64,000 nucleotides of DNA from Daphnia carinata. Taxonomy: Eukaryota; Arthropoda; Branchiopoda; Diplostraca; Daphniidae. Shown here one piece after another: positions 33,656-45,269 of the stretch; the first letter of the stretch is position 1, and the number at the start of each line of letters is the position of its first letter. Position numbers and translations under genes: made by a program. Below the pieces are notes generated by a model. That model ran no database searches, had not been told where the DNA came from, and worked only from the letters and a program-made list of their open reading frames with translations. Location of the stretch: NCBI RefSeq assembly GCF_022539665.2, contig NC_081331.1, positions 7,595,534-7,659,533 on the forward strand. The letters run 5' to 3'.

Positions 33656-34530
33656 TTAATAATAAGCTGGACTAAAGGCAATTTGTTGAACTTCAGCAAG
33701 GTAATCTTTTGGGTTGCGGTCCAAGATCGATTTACATTTCGGATACGGCCAATTGCAATTAATGGAAAATCTGCCTGCGGCCAGACCTGGTAATAATTTT
33801 AAAAAATTATGCAATGATCTTTGGGATTGTTGATAAAGAATGAAATTACTTTAGTTAAATCAAAGGGGTTCCATTTGAACTTTTCTGCTTCTTCAAAGGT
33901 CATCACTTAAATTTTTACGGACCAGGATGAAAAATCTGCTTTAGAAATGGCTTTGTACAGATCACGAGTTGCATAGTCTGGATCATCGGAAGTAAGTTGA
34001 TGAGCTTTGCCTGCATCTAAATTACGAATCCCTTCATCGGTCTAAGAAATACAGCACTCGTTAGAATCCTATAAATAAAACAATTTTCAATAATTTGTCA
34101 ATACCTTGAAATGAAATTTGCAGTACACTGGCTTGCCTTCAGCATTAACTAACTTAAAGGTATGCGATTCGTAACCGTTCATGAAACGATAACAATCTGG
34201 AGTCCCACGATCGGAAAACATAAAACAAACTTAATGAGTCGTTTCTGGTCGAAGAGATATGAAATCCCAGAACATATCAGGGTCCTAGTACGTATTCAAT
34301 GTAAATAAACCAAATTAAATACTGAGTCTTACTTTCTCTCAAAATGATTAAACTTACCTTCAAATGGATTACTGGATTGCATTTCTGAGTATGAATAAAG
34401 CTCGGGAAGAGAATATGATCACGAATAATAAATATGGGGGGTTGTTTCCGACTAAATCCCAGTGGCCTTCTTCGGTGTAAAATTTGACTGCAAATCCTCG
34501 AGGATCACGAGCGGTGTCGGCTGAGCTATG
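33656..34530 (-). pseudogene. Catalase pseudogene, middle third, with introns
   Basis: Four exons on the minus strand match animal catalase in order: 34530-34358 ([40 protein letters not shown]), 34284-34105 ([33 protein letters not shown]), 34041-33850 (DDPDYATRDLYKAI, VMTFEEAEKFKWNPFDLTK) and 33786-33656 (VWPQADFPLI, then after a frameshift LDRNPKDYLAEVQQIAFSPA). Introns of 63-74 bp have GT...AG ends. Catalase breaks down hydrogen peroxide using haem. The distal Asn of the VGNN motif is present; the exons with the catalytic His and the haem-ligand Tyr are absent. Two stops (34231-34233 and 33907-33909) sit where Gln is normal. It lies between the transposase and the DUF4806 gene. Confidence 0.93.
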
Positions 34531-35062
34531 TTACTCATCAGTTACATCTGGCAGATAAAGATGTGAAGCCTTGATAAATTTTAATTAAACAGATATCCAG
34601 GTCAAACAGGGACGGTAAAAACAAAACTCTATATTAAATTATGAGTAAACAACTTTTCACAACATGTTGCTAACCTGTCCACTAGTGCAAGTCGAAGAAT
34701 TTTACTTCATAGAGGTCTTGTTTACCCTGGAAGATTACGGCAATTTAATGGAAAGAATTCTAACCTGAGAATGTAACACAAATTAAAATATAACGGATAT
34801 AGATTAAAGCAAAAGTATTAAGCTTACCTCGGGTAATTGATGGTGATGGTTAATTCAATTGAAAACATTCAAGTGGCACATAACTATTATTGTCCCAAAC
34901 ATATTAAAGCAGAGAAGCTGTCGTTCATAGAAGAAAAAGGAAAATTTTGCTTTGCAAAATTTGCTTTATCATTTTGTGCTTTTGTGGTCATTGTTTGTTT
35001 CTGCGTCTAATTGTTAGCCTTAACTTAGTCTTTACTATTTTATTTATATTTTTTGTCGTAGA
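34531..35062. other. Gap between catalase pseudogene and DUF4806 gene
   Basis: Two splice-like islands on the minus strand (GTAAG donors near 34828 and 34677) could be decayed catalase 5' exons, but their translation does not match catalase. Promoter of the plus-strand gene may lie here. Nothing firm. Confidence 0.35.
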
Positions 35063-36979
35063 ATGGAAATGTCAATTTTGCTGCCAGAAGCACACAAGTT
35101 TTTGGTGGTGATCCTCTACACTTCATCGGCGGAAGAAGTAGCAACGGTTTCCGAAAATTGGAGAGTGGACCAAGATGTCATGTTTTATCCAAACTTCAAG
35201 GGACCGAAATTGGAAAAGGCTGTAAGAAGTCACCAAACTCCCGACTCAAATTGGCCCAGTTACCCTTACATGCTGCTTAAAATTTGTGGTAAGTTTTCCG
35301 TAGGAATAATCGTCGCTCGTATACATCTTAATTTAACGATTAATTATACATTATGTTATTTTATTTATTTCGACAGATGACTGGAAAGTTGCCAGAGGGT
35401 GGGAAAAAAGAGCGTTGAACCCTGATTCTGATTTGCTTACTTCGAATGTGGAAAAGCCGAAGAAAAGAAGATCTTTACCTCCTCGTCGGTTCAGCCCTAC
35501 AATGGAAAAGAGATCAATCACAAACGGCCCTTCAACATCAACCCAAAAGTGCGCTATTAGTTCAGAGGAGGATAGCGACTCGTCTCCCGACGAAACGATT
35601 GAAGACACCTTACCAGATTTGGATGAAGGTGTGTATTTATGTCGGTGTGTGTTAAGTCTTATTTATGTCAATGTTCATGTGATTTATGTTTCAGATCTAG
35701 AATCGGAGAATGAAGTTACCACTTTACGAGAGAGTCCTGTCCAAAGTCAAGGCAAGTCAGCAGCCGAGAAAAAAACCAACGAGATCAACATTGCAAAGGC
35801 AAACGCTGCCAAGTCCAACCTTTTAAAGACAAACGCTCCCAAGGTAAACGCTACCAAGACAAACACTGTCAACACGGTTGCTGAATAGCCTGTCACTGCT
35901 GAAGCCAGTGCAAACAAATCCCGTCATTTGAACAATCTCGCGAAATGGTTTTCCCCAAGATCTTCAACACGCAGAAGGATGGTGTCGAAACCATCATTCG
36001 TTTCAAGCAGCCACTTGGTATTAAGCCCCTCTCTCCCCTCCGTGACATGAACCACCAGCTTCCGGCTCCAATGTCGTCTTTAGTTTCCAGTCATCAGCAT
36101 GTCGCAGCTTCTCCTGGCTCCAAGAGGCGTTTTTTTGTCGATAGCAATACTTCATCTTCCCTCAAGAAACCCGCGATTGCTCAAGAATCCTCCTTCGACA
36201 AGAATGTTTCTCGGCTGACGTTGAAGAAACCTTGCGAGATCCTCCAATGTGTTAATCGACTGGAACAGAAAATTGATCGACTGCTGGCCTTCCAGGACAA
36301 CCAACACATTGAAGACCTCTTCGACGAAGTTATGAAGTTGCCTGTTGACGACTGGGACAGCTGGCATATGCTGGAGGATCTTTTGAAGGACAAACGCAAT
36401 TGCATCAAACTGGTAGGTTTCAATGGTTTTTTTAGTCCAGTTCCCTTCCCTGTGTTTGTGAAAATTATGTTTATCCAATTTTTTATTTAAAGATTAGCTG
36501 TTAATTTCCTTTGGTTCCTCTTTGTTTAGGTTTCGAAATATTCGACATTGGGTGGCAGTGACCTTGGTGACTTCGTCCGCCGTATATGGGCTGCCCTTGT
36601 GACGGACAAATTTGGCTGCGAGTTGTCGTGGATAGGAAGAGATAAGAAGAAAATAGCCGTAAAAGGATCAAATTGCTTCTCTCTCGTTGTTAGTAAGTGA
36701 CTGCCATTTAGTCCCATTACTTTTCAATTAATTAATTTAAACTACAAATTCCCTTCCTTGCTCTAATTTGCAGGAACGGTAAAAGCAAACATAAAGTACG
36801 GAGATGTCAACGATCCTGACATTGAAAAGGCTTCCCAAGATTGGATTTTCAAGTCAAAACGTCGAGTCCAGCGCACTGAAGACACTTCAAACGTCGTTCA
36901 GTCGTGTGTTCCAAGTCTGTCGGATTCCTCGGTTGCCAGAACCAGTGGATGCAACAGATCCGCAGTATACAAAATTTAA
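35063..36979 (+). pseudogene. DUF4806-family gene, copy 2, five exons, one stop and one frameshift
   Basis: Exons: 35063-35288, 35377-35628, 35695-36412, 36530-36692 and 36774-36979, all with GT...AG introns and matching phases. Exons 1-2 encode the N-terminal domain (KFLVVILYTSSAEEV, DDWKVARGWEKRAL). Exon 3 begins with an acidic and K-x-N-A-rich linker, hits TAG at 35886-35888, and resumes in another frame from about 35945 with LNRLEQKIDRLLAF-like coiled coil and the start of the conserved core. Exons 4-5 complete the core: LGGSDLGDFVRRIWAALVTD and KYGDVNDPDIEKASQDWIF, TAA at 36977-36979. These proteins are common in arthropod and cnidarian genomes and travel with EnSpm-like transposons; molecular role unknown. 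Divergent from the transposase at 33.5 kb. Confidence 0.72.
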
Positions 36980-37237
36980 AACTCGGCTAGTTCGTCCGTC
37001 TCCAATAAAGGCAAAGGGAAGAAGTAAACTAAGAAGAAACAAATTAAGAAGAAACAAAATAAGAAGACTAAGAAGATCTCACTTTTCAATATTTCATTTT
37101 TCCTAAAAGAAATTTTCTCAAATTGTATCATTTTCATTTATTTTAATAATTGTTTTTATTTGTATCCGGTTCCAGAAGCAAAAATACAAAGAACTGTGGA
37201 AGTAAATCAAGTTGTAAACCGTTTTTCTCTTGATCCG

Positions 37238-37495
37238 CAGCTGGCACACGTCATTGCTGGGAAGTGATCATTAAACTACCTCTTTTTGCTTGGTCACTAC
37301 CCGAGTTAAACCAGGTTGGCACCATTTCACAGTTTATTACACACACTGGGTCATTACCTAATAATTTCAATTGGTCGTGACCAGGCGTGTGCAATAGACA
37401 GTAAATCGGACATGACCTGGTTTTTACTTCGGGTTGTTACCAAGCCAAAAGAGGTCGTTTCATGGTCACTTCCCAGCAGTGACCTGTGCCAGCTG
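37238..37495. repeat. 258-bp foldback element with 95-bp inverted ends
   Basis: The left end (CAGCTGGCACACGTCATTGC) is mirrored at the right end up to 37495, and pairing continues for about 95 bp through TGCTGGGAAGTGA and GACCTCTTTTGGCTTGGT-type blocks. Inside are about eight copies of a GGTCACTACC / GGTAACAACC motif in both orientations, like the subterminal repeats of CACTA elements. A CACTG-type end is embedded 14 bp from each tip. No clear target duplication. It lies 260 bp after the DUF4806 gene. Confidence 0.75.
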
Positions 37496-37496
37496 G

Positions 37497-37720
37497 GGTA
37501 CCCTGTATGGGCGACCGATGATCTTCGCCCTTTTTGCCCAAAGTTTCCATGAATTGTTTTTCTTGACGAAAAGGTAATGGTGAGGTATTTCTCTGCAGAA
37601 ATAGCGACGTGCGTCTTCGTCGTTGCGGTTCAACTTCAAGTAAGCTGTCAGGTTGGTATCTTTCCAGGTGGAATTGATGACGGCTTGCATTTCGTTTCCT
37701 GGATGGAAAAAGATGGGTCA
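37497..37720 (-). pseudogene. Helitron Rep/helicase fragment
   Basis: About 70 codons on the minus strand read TNLTAYLKLNRNDEDARRYF, then EIPHHYLF and KIIGRPYRVP, matching the region just before the helicase motifs of Helitron Rep/Hel proteins (LTAYFxLNxxDxxAR...IPxHY...IGRxYxV). It starts and ends abruptly; the right-hand edge of the foldback element is directly adjacent. The rolling-circle nuclease and helicase are absent. Confidence 0.75.
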
Positions 37721-38947
37721 GAAAGTGCGAACGGTACCATTGCGGAGAGCTAACAACTGCTTGCCAAAAAACATAACGCTATGGCTTCCGTGTATTGAAG
37801 GACTGGTCTCAAGTCACCAGAATGAGAGAAATAATTACTTACTTAAATATTGAAAGTGCAGATGCTATGGTATGCAGTGGGGCGGTAGTATGCGTCACGA
37901 AAGAATTTCTATGTGGCAGTAAAGATGAACTCGACATATATCTGGTAAAAGGAAGAAATAAACCAAAAATAAATTTAATGTGAAAAACCAGTAAGCTCCT
38001 TGTTTGGACAACACCTATTAATAGTGAAATTTTCAAATAAGCCCAGAAATACATTTTATCACGTTAAAGAATTCAACTAAAATCAGTGTTCATACTGGAT
38101 ATGCCTTTCTGGAACGACTGCGTTCCAAGATTTTGATGGACCACCCGAATCAGACATATTCTACGCAGTCAGCCTTTTTGTCACGTAAGTCATTCAAAAA
38201 TAGTCTGTCTTTCAACATTTTTTATGGGCAATTCCATTTTAAAAATGTATATGTAGCGTGTCCTCTAAATCTTAGAGCGCAAGTATTACCAAAATCAAGG
38301 AGAAAAAGGCAAATTCTGTGAAATCTTAATCATTCACAACTATTACAAATGTTATCCTTCAAAGAATTAACAATCGTTTTTTAAATGAAGCATTCCCTTA
38401 AGAAAACCTTAATTGATGTTTTGAAAGGTGAAACATGGAACGGTCAAATAAGACTTTGAGAAGCAATCAATCTTTCTTTTATAAATATTAATCACAAAAT
38501 AAGTGTGTTCCCAGATATACAGAAACTGCTCTCTTGGAATACAGAAATTTTCCTGTTGAAAGTGCTGTCTCCGTTTTAAAACTTAGAACATACTCAGATA
38601 AAAACAAACATTACACTTTAAGAAATGTTGTACACAGTCAATCTTTATGCTACAAGTCTTCACAAATAGTCTTTGTTCCAACATTTTTATAAAAAAATCA
38701 ATTTTCAAACCCCAATGGATTGCTGCGAAGGTGAAATATTAATCTTGAATTGGAAACAATCTTGCTGTTAAAAACTACAAAAAGTGAAGGTCTGTGTTTC
38801 AGTGTTTACAGAAACGGTTCCTGAATAGGAACTCTGAAATTGTTTGTAAACCTAGAACATGGCAGTGGTGTCTTACAATCTTGGAAACACCGGTAGTTTT
38901 TCCTATTTGCGTGACACAGGATTCCATTTACCAATTTCTTTGATCAA
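37721..38947. other. AT-rich stretch with no recognised gene
   Basis: Only short, low-quality ORFs. No repeat matching elsewhere in the window was found. Confidence 0.4.
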
Positions 38948-39069
38948 TTGCATGATGTTGGCCAACGTTCGCTGAATGTCACGTCAATTCAACTAATACA
39001 TATAATATATAGTCTACGTACAACAAATACAAATACTAACTTTAAATTTTTAAAATGTTTTTTTGTAGT

Positions 39070-39256
39070 TATTTGTTGTCGTGGTCGTCCAGTGGAAATA
39101 ACGGAAGAAGAATTGGAAAATACTATTCAGAATGTGTTCCAGGTTAATGCAACTGACGAACCATTCTCAATACGTTGCAATCTGTGTTTGCTGATTCTTG
39201 TGTGGTTTACGGCAATGGGTTTGCTTAGCTACGCCGTCTTCCGGTCGTTAATTTAG
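39070..39256 (+). CDS. Possible small exon with a membrane segment
   Basis: A TTTTTTTGTAG acceptor at about 39067 precedes about 60 codons: EITEEELENTIQNVF, a Cys-containing part, and one hydrophobic membrane-spanning stretch (LLILVWFTAMGLLSYAVF) before TAG. It looks more protein-like than its surroundings. No upstream exon was identified and no family is recognised. Confidence 0.25.
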
Positions 39257-39465
39257 CCACACATTTTTTTTCGTGTGGTGGGAAATGGAAGCACGGAACA
39301 GCTTTTAGGTGTGCAGTTTTACTCGTTGTATTAGAAAGTATACTGTTGCAAACGTTGCCTCTAGCTCCGTTTTATTCCCATTTCGATCAAACACACCAGC
39401 AAAAGTCATAAAATTGGATTAATGGCGTCAGAATATTCACAAAAGTTAATTTCTTCAATAGAAAG

Positions 39466-39795
39466 ATGGAGTCAGACGATGCTAGTGTAGACTACATTTT
39501 GTCGCAAATGCCTCTCGTCTACGAAGAAGTCTTAGTTTCTGTCGTTGAAGTGATCATGGAAGAAGAAGACGACGAAGAAGAGCAAGTTGCGGTCGCTGCA
39601 ATGAGGGACGGGATGCAGAACATAGAGGAAAAAGTAGGCAAAGATAGTGAGGGTGAAGGTGAAAGTAAGATAGAGCAGAAAATCACAGAGAAAGAAATAG
39701 GTGAAACCAGTGATTATGGAGATGAAAATAATATGGGAAAGCAAATGCAGAAGAAGAAACAGACGAACACCCTAACGGCGAAGAGGATAGTATGA
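39466..39795 (+). CDS. Unknown acidic ORF, 109 codons
   Basis: Starts MESDDASVDYILSQMPLVYE, then a Glu/Asp run and Lys/Glu-rich repeats. Open until TGA at 39793-39795; the next frame continues with very charged sequence. Acidic low-complexity sequence can be open by chance. No partner or domain recognised; weakly supported. Confidence 0.25.
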   Translation: MESDDASVDYILSQMPLVYEEVLVSVVEVIMEEEDDEEEQVAVAAMRDGMQNIEEKVGKDSEGEGESKIEQKITEKEIGETSDYGDENNMGKQMQKKKQTNTLTAKRIV

Positions 39796-39799
39796 CGAA

Positions 39800-42700
39800 A
39801 AGGAAGTTGAAAGGAAGGAGAAAAAGAGGAAAATCGATCGCGATAGCATGAAAATAGAACAAAAACATAGGGAAATTAAGGAGAGAAAATACATCGAAGA
39901 AAAAAAAGGAAGCTGCGGCACTGCTGCGATATTGCCAGTATCCAGAAAACCAAGCCATACCAAGCCAATAGCCAGAAAACAACAAGTACTCAGGCACCCA
40001 GTGCCTGTGGTGTGTTGGGAAACGTTATGTTTTTCGGCCATAACTTTGGTATCAATTACTCAATCTTGTTTTTGATTATGTTAATATATTGCCTACTTCT
40101 TCCTTTACCTCAATGTTTTTTTTCAGATTTTTACAAGAAATTATATACTTTCTACAGAAATTTTTAAGTTATGAAAAATTTGAGGGACGAGCCTGTTGTG
40201 TTGGGTGAAGTGGGGCACCAGGGTGAGTGATGTGGGACAGCTTCAGCTTACAATTATAAAATACATTTTAAATATTGTAACAGATCAGTAGGATACTACT
40301 AAATAAACGCTTTATTTTAGAAAAGTTCTAATTGTTATTCAGATATAAATGAATAATTTTCCTGAAAGCATAAGAATTTCCTTATTAACAGATAGTGAAA
40401 AAAATAAAGGTGCCGGGCCTAGGATATCGATTACTACAATCGATTATTGGTTGCTAATATTCTGTGAAAAAAACACTTAGGTGCCGTGAGTAACGTTAAA
40501 GACTAAGGAATTTTTTTTTACAACAATTAATTTAATAACAGGTAATTCTTTTTACTTTTAGAATCTAATTCCAGTTTGTACAGAGTAAGGCTTTACCACA
40601 GTGGTGGGTTAAGATACCGTAAAGTTCAAGCGGGGGGGGGGGACTGTGATGTAGGAATAGCTATACTACGACAGTTATTGACAGAAAAGGATGAGTACAT
40701 TATATAACAACTATATACAAAGGTATTTTATTTTACTCGATGTGAAGAATAATTACGTTTTCTAAAAGGTGAATCATGTCCGCTATCATTGAATTACGAA
40801 TTTGGGAATGAAATGCATGATTATACAATTTTTTATTTTAAAGTTCACTTGTGTTTATGTGGCTCTAAAGTTTTTTCATAATGAACTTGTGTATTATTTG
40901 TTGTTTTAATTTTAAATTTTTCATGTTACGAAACCTGTTGTTATAGTGTTATGTAATATTTTGTTAGCTTTGAAATAGAAGGTCAAGCTTCTTGATCGAA
41001 ATCCCTTTAAATGGAACAAACATAATAAGCGGCAAAGAAACAAAAAAACCATTTGGTTAATACAAGGGACAATTAAAAAAAGAATTCGGTTTCCGAAGTG
41101 GAGTTTACGGTAAAGTGAAAAAGAACTTAAGAAGCCATTCCAACACATGTCACAATTGTTATTAGTTTCCCAGAATTCTTCGATGATGGCCCATCGATCT
41201 TCTTTGTTTCCTGGCTGTTGCGTTTAAAAAAAAATGTTTATTCGAAACCCAACTGGGTCTTTCGAAAAAGCCAAAAATCAATCCAATTTTTCGGCCACGG
41301 ATGAGCCATAACCTTTTCTTTTCCGCGGACCCACTCCTGCAGTGCATCTGTGATGTCTGATGCTTTTCCCCGTGAAGGTAAAACTGTGAATTTCGAGCTC
41401 ATTAAGTAATTCGGGACCAAATTTGCCGTTGAACACTTCAGGGATTTTGCTAGGAAAATTGTCTATTTGACAAATGAACCCAATACCGCCAGTGGTTTAG
41501 AACCATGCCCACACGTTAAGAGAATGCTTGATTTTTTTATCTTACATTTGGCATTGTCAAGGAATACATCCAGCTTGATGGATACTACACGAAAAAGAGA
41601 GTTTTTGTTTTTCGATGAAAAATCAAACACAAAAAGTAAAAGACTAACCGGAATGTAGCGGCGTTAGTAAAAATGACATTATTCTACAGGTGACCATCAC
41701 GTTGGGCTGCAGGATCACTTGACTTCGCGGGCATTACGTTTGGAAAATATGATGCCATGATAGGAGCAAACATCGTCGCTTTGAAGAAAAATGAAACGCG
41801 AGACCGTAACTTTTGCTTGCGTTAAACTCACGAGGGGAAAGGGTAAGAAAAAGTCACTTAGGCTGAAATTGGACAGGAAGTCTGTAGCCATACGTAGGGC
41901 AGAGCAGACCCAAATTGGGCACGTACCATCCTGAACAACCGCAATAACTCGGAAGGACAATTATGAAATGAAATTTTGAAAATAGTGTGTGATACGAAAT
42001 TCCATTCCACACTTGGGCCTAAATTTTCAAAAATGTAATAAAACTTTTCGTAAAATTATGACAAAAATTTAATCTAGCTATTTCTATCTATATCTTATCT
42101 TATTCTATCTTCTATCTATATCTTTTTGGCTTCTACAATTTTTCATATCGTTCTAAAGCCACTTAATGAAAAACAGTTTTGGTAATAGGAAAATAAGCTA
42201 ACTCTTCCCTTTTCAATTCCCCAGTTTCTTTTTATTTTTAGAATAAGTTGTTTAAGATTTATAAGCGTTTTAAACAATGTTCTTTTGTTGAGAGATACTG
42301 GACATAGTTTTTGTTGTGCTATCGAACGCAAACGATATTTTTGGGGTTAGGCTTAGGCTGCTTAGTTACAGTATAGAACCGTAACAAAGGTTGAAACCCG
42401 CTATCTCTGCTATCTCCTTCTGATAATGGCAATCGAAAATGAAAAAATACTTGACATTTAATTATTTAAATATTAGAATATTTTTAATAAATACATAAAT
42501 AGCTTAATGAAATCCGAACGTCACACTATTTCTTCGAAGCGATTATCTTCAATACATCAAATTTTAAACACCATGTCTAATGTGGTACACCAGATATCCA
42601 GTTTGCCCTCCTTAATTTTTTTCTTTTAATTTTTTCAGTTTCAAAAAATGTGTTTACTACTAAACTACCCAACCAATTTGAATGAAAAAATTGTGAACAT

Positions 42701-42959
42701 GCATTTAAGTACACTTTACAGTATCATACCTTTCAAAGAACTAAATTTCATTACTTTTTCGAAATAAAGGCAAAAAACTTCTTTTTTTCCCAGTTTGGGT
42801 CCGCTCTCTCCTAGAGGTATTTATCCTTGACCTTGGTCGAACTGCGTCAGCTGAAGAAAAAGTATATCTTTTGACACCTGATAGTTTTTTTTTACTGAAG
42901 GAGGTTAGGCTCAGAAATAAAAATTATTGAATAAAGTCAGTCGCACCTCTAAATTTCCT
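39800..42959. other. Long AT-rich stretch without recognised genes
   Basis: Contains a G11 run at about 40632-40642, a CTAT / CTTAT-rich microsatellite at about 42078-42125, and opposed short ORFs around 41160-41420 and 41715-41960 with no family match. Confidence 0.45.
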
Positions 42960-42965
42960 CTACAG

Positions 42966-43765
42966 CCATGTTTTAGGTGAGCCAGTCTACCGTAAGGCGG
43001 TTAGAAAATGGATCCGTCGATTTTCAGAAACTTTTGACGTGAAGCGCAAATTAGGATCTGGAGTAACCCGTAAAACGATGCGAACACAAGATGCAATGTT
43101 GTTGCAGGCCGTCGCGGCGAAACCTATAACAACTCTGTAGGAACTAAAAGTTAACAATAAATACAAATATTTACCTCATACATTATTAAAGCTTGATCTT
43201 CTTTAGATATTTGTGAATGCCCATTCATCGAGGAACGATTTCTCGAAGGCTAAAATTGCATGGGATTCACGAAAGAACGATGCACGAACGAATTCCTTAC
43301 AGAATTCCAAAAAATACAAGATTAGTATTCGCAACGGAATTCGTTAAAAAGGATGCAGATTGGTGGGCAAAAATAATATTCGGTGATGAAAAAACGTTTT
43401 TGATAAAAAATTTATTAGGGTAATTTTTCTTAATTTTGATTTCATTTCTTATTAATGTTCGTTTAACAGTTCCCACGAGTGTGCGCGTTATGAACGAGAC
43501 TTAACCCTAGACACACTCAGACGATTAAACGGAACGGGAGACAATCAATTCCAGTTTAGGCCTTGTTTTCGTCTCACGGCGCCAGGAAAATGCATCGCGT
43601 CTGCGGCCGTCTAACGGCAAAGAAATATATCACAATATTAGAGAAAATCTCTTATCATCTGCATGGGCTAGGTTTGGAACGGATGAGCTCATACCATTTG
43701 TTCAGGGTCATCCCCCATCAACAGGAGTTTCCTCGTACGGGATTGTTTTGAAGATGAGGGTGTCT
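42966..43765 (+). pseudogene. Tc1/mariner-like transposase, 5' and middle part
   Basis: The N-terminal part has a helix-turn-helix type sequence (VYRKAVRKWIRRFSETFDVK followed by KLGSGVTRKT, the SGRPR-like hook). After a spacer with stops, 43217-43423 reads TISRRLKLHGIHERTMHERI and WWAKIIFGDEKTF, where GDE holds the first catalytic Asp. Further on, GRLTAKKYITILE and a frame-shifted EDEGVS segment approach the second Asp, after which a LINE interrupts the gene at 43765. Multiple stops. The last part continues at 46371. Confidence 0.75.
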
Positions 43766-44310
43766 TTTCTTTCTTTCAAATGTAGGTGTCGCTGACCATG
43801 GCTGGTAGCCACTGATTGCCGCTTACGCGTCGTTGTGGACATCCCTTGCAAACCCTTTGCTTCGATTTATTGAATATTTTTTTGAGGGAAAGGTAACATT
43901 TTACGCAGAAAGATAACAAGGAGTAAAACAGCGTGGGGAGTGGGATATACATCTCACGCGGCCTATTATTATATTGTTTCAATTAGTTTTGTTTCCGTTA
44001 GGAAGGCAGTGAGGTAGGGCGCTAGTAGTGTCAGCACTTCAAGAGGAATGTGCAGGATTTTGTTTTAGTTCCTTCTTATTTCTTGCTTCATTATATTGTT
44101 GGCAGTAGAGGAGTGCTTGGGTTGTGTCTCCTTGCTCAAGGCATCTGTGTGGGCATTCATCAGGAGTTTCCGCTTCGAGTTTGCTAATGAAGTGATTAGT
44201 TTGTTGTGGCAACTACGAAGGCGGAACATAGCAATTTGCATGCTTCTTTTTTTGTTCTTGTGTCATAGTAGAAATCCAAAGGCCTCTCTGTTGACCACTG
44301 CCACGTTTTT

Positions 44311-45250
44311 TTAAATTGATTTCAGTCTGCTAAACGTGATGTTTCTGTGGTTGGATTTGGTAACTGCTAATTTTTTTATATCTATTCTGTTTATTAGTGT
44401 GTTTTCTATTATGTGAGCATGACATTTTTGGGTATTTTTGGCGTGTTGGTAAGCGATTTCGTTCCCTGGGATCCTTGAATATGAAGGTACCCATGTTAAT
44501 ATGATTTTAATTCCTGAAGAGTTGAGATTGGAAATATGTTGTATAGTTTCAGGCATAGCTGGACTGGATTCCCATTTGAAGTTCGATATTGCTTGGCAGC
44601 AGGCTTCGAGTCAGTAAAGATTGTAGTTGTTTCTACCTCTTGATTGTTGAGGTGGTACAGGACTTGTCTTATGGCATATAATTCAGTGTCGAAGCTATTT
44701 GTATACTTTTGAAGTAACATGCTTTTTCTTATCTTTGTTTAGGGACGTAGAAGGCACAACTGGCAGTTTTTTATTGTTCGCACACTGAACCATCTGCGTA
44801 AATTTCTAGGCGATTTGGGTCTCGGTTGGATCTGTGGGACTTGAATATTTTATTTGTTTGAGCCTCTCCTTCTTGAGAGTTCTGTGCTTGTTTCTTTGTC
44901 AGTGGGAAAAGTAACGCGGGGATATAGAAGTGTTTCCATGATGGGAGTGGTTCAACTTCCGGTGTATCCGAGGCTAGTTTTTTAAAACAGGTTTTGCCAG
45001 TTGGGTCCACTTTCCTTAAGTAAATGATGCCTGATGGGGTGCTGTTAGGTTTCCACTACGCTTGTATTTCTGTTAGTTGTTGTATGGTGCTGTAGGCCGG
45101 GTTCCCTAGTTCTCCATTTAATTTGAGAATATAGTTGTATACGAGTTGGCCCCACATATCTTTAACAGGGTAGATGCCGAACTTGATCTGGGTTTCTAAC
45201 TTCAGGACTGGTTCTATAAGTTTCTTTATTGTACTATATCTTTCTCAACT
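44311..45250 (-). pseudogene. LINE ORF2 C-terminal part with RNase H
   Basis: After the RT thumb-like YPVKDMWGQLVYNYILKLNG sequence, the RNase H domain is clear: LEIYADGSVCE (first Asp), FDTELYAIRQVLYHLNN (Glu), TTIFTDSKPAAK (Asp) and ILTWVPSYSRIPGNEIAYQH (the WVPxHxGIPGNExAD motif with His changed). Stops and frame changes break the three parts. This arrangement is typical of I/R1/LOA-type LINEs with RNase H. Confidence 0.82.
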
Positions 45251-45269
45251 TCTTTCAGTCTGGTCTTGA

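Noticed and set aside
34680-34830. Splice-like islands upstream of the catalase exons
   Set aside because: Their translation does not resemble the N-terminal third of catalase, so they were not included in the pseudogene.
35740-35888. K-x-N-A-type repeat in exon 3 as a possible separate peptide
   Set aside because: It is in frame with the upstream exon and simply forms the linker of the DUF4806 gene until the stop codon.
39793-40075. Charged reading after the acidic ORF at 39466
   Set aside because: Lys/Glu-rich low-complexity sequence stays open in more than one frame by chance; no motif, no splice support.
41160-41960. Opposed short ORFs with some Trp-rich sequence
   Set aside because: No recognised motif and both strands are open to the same extent; not enough to call a gene or an element.
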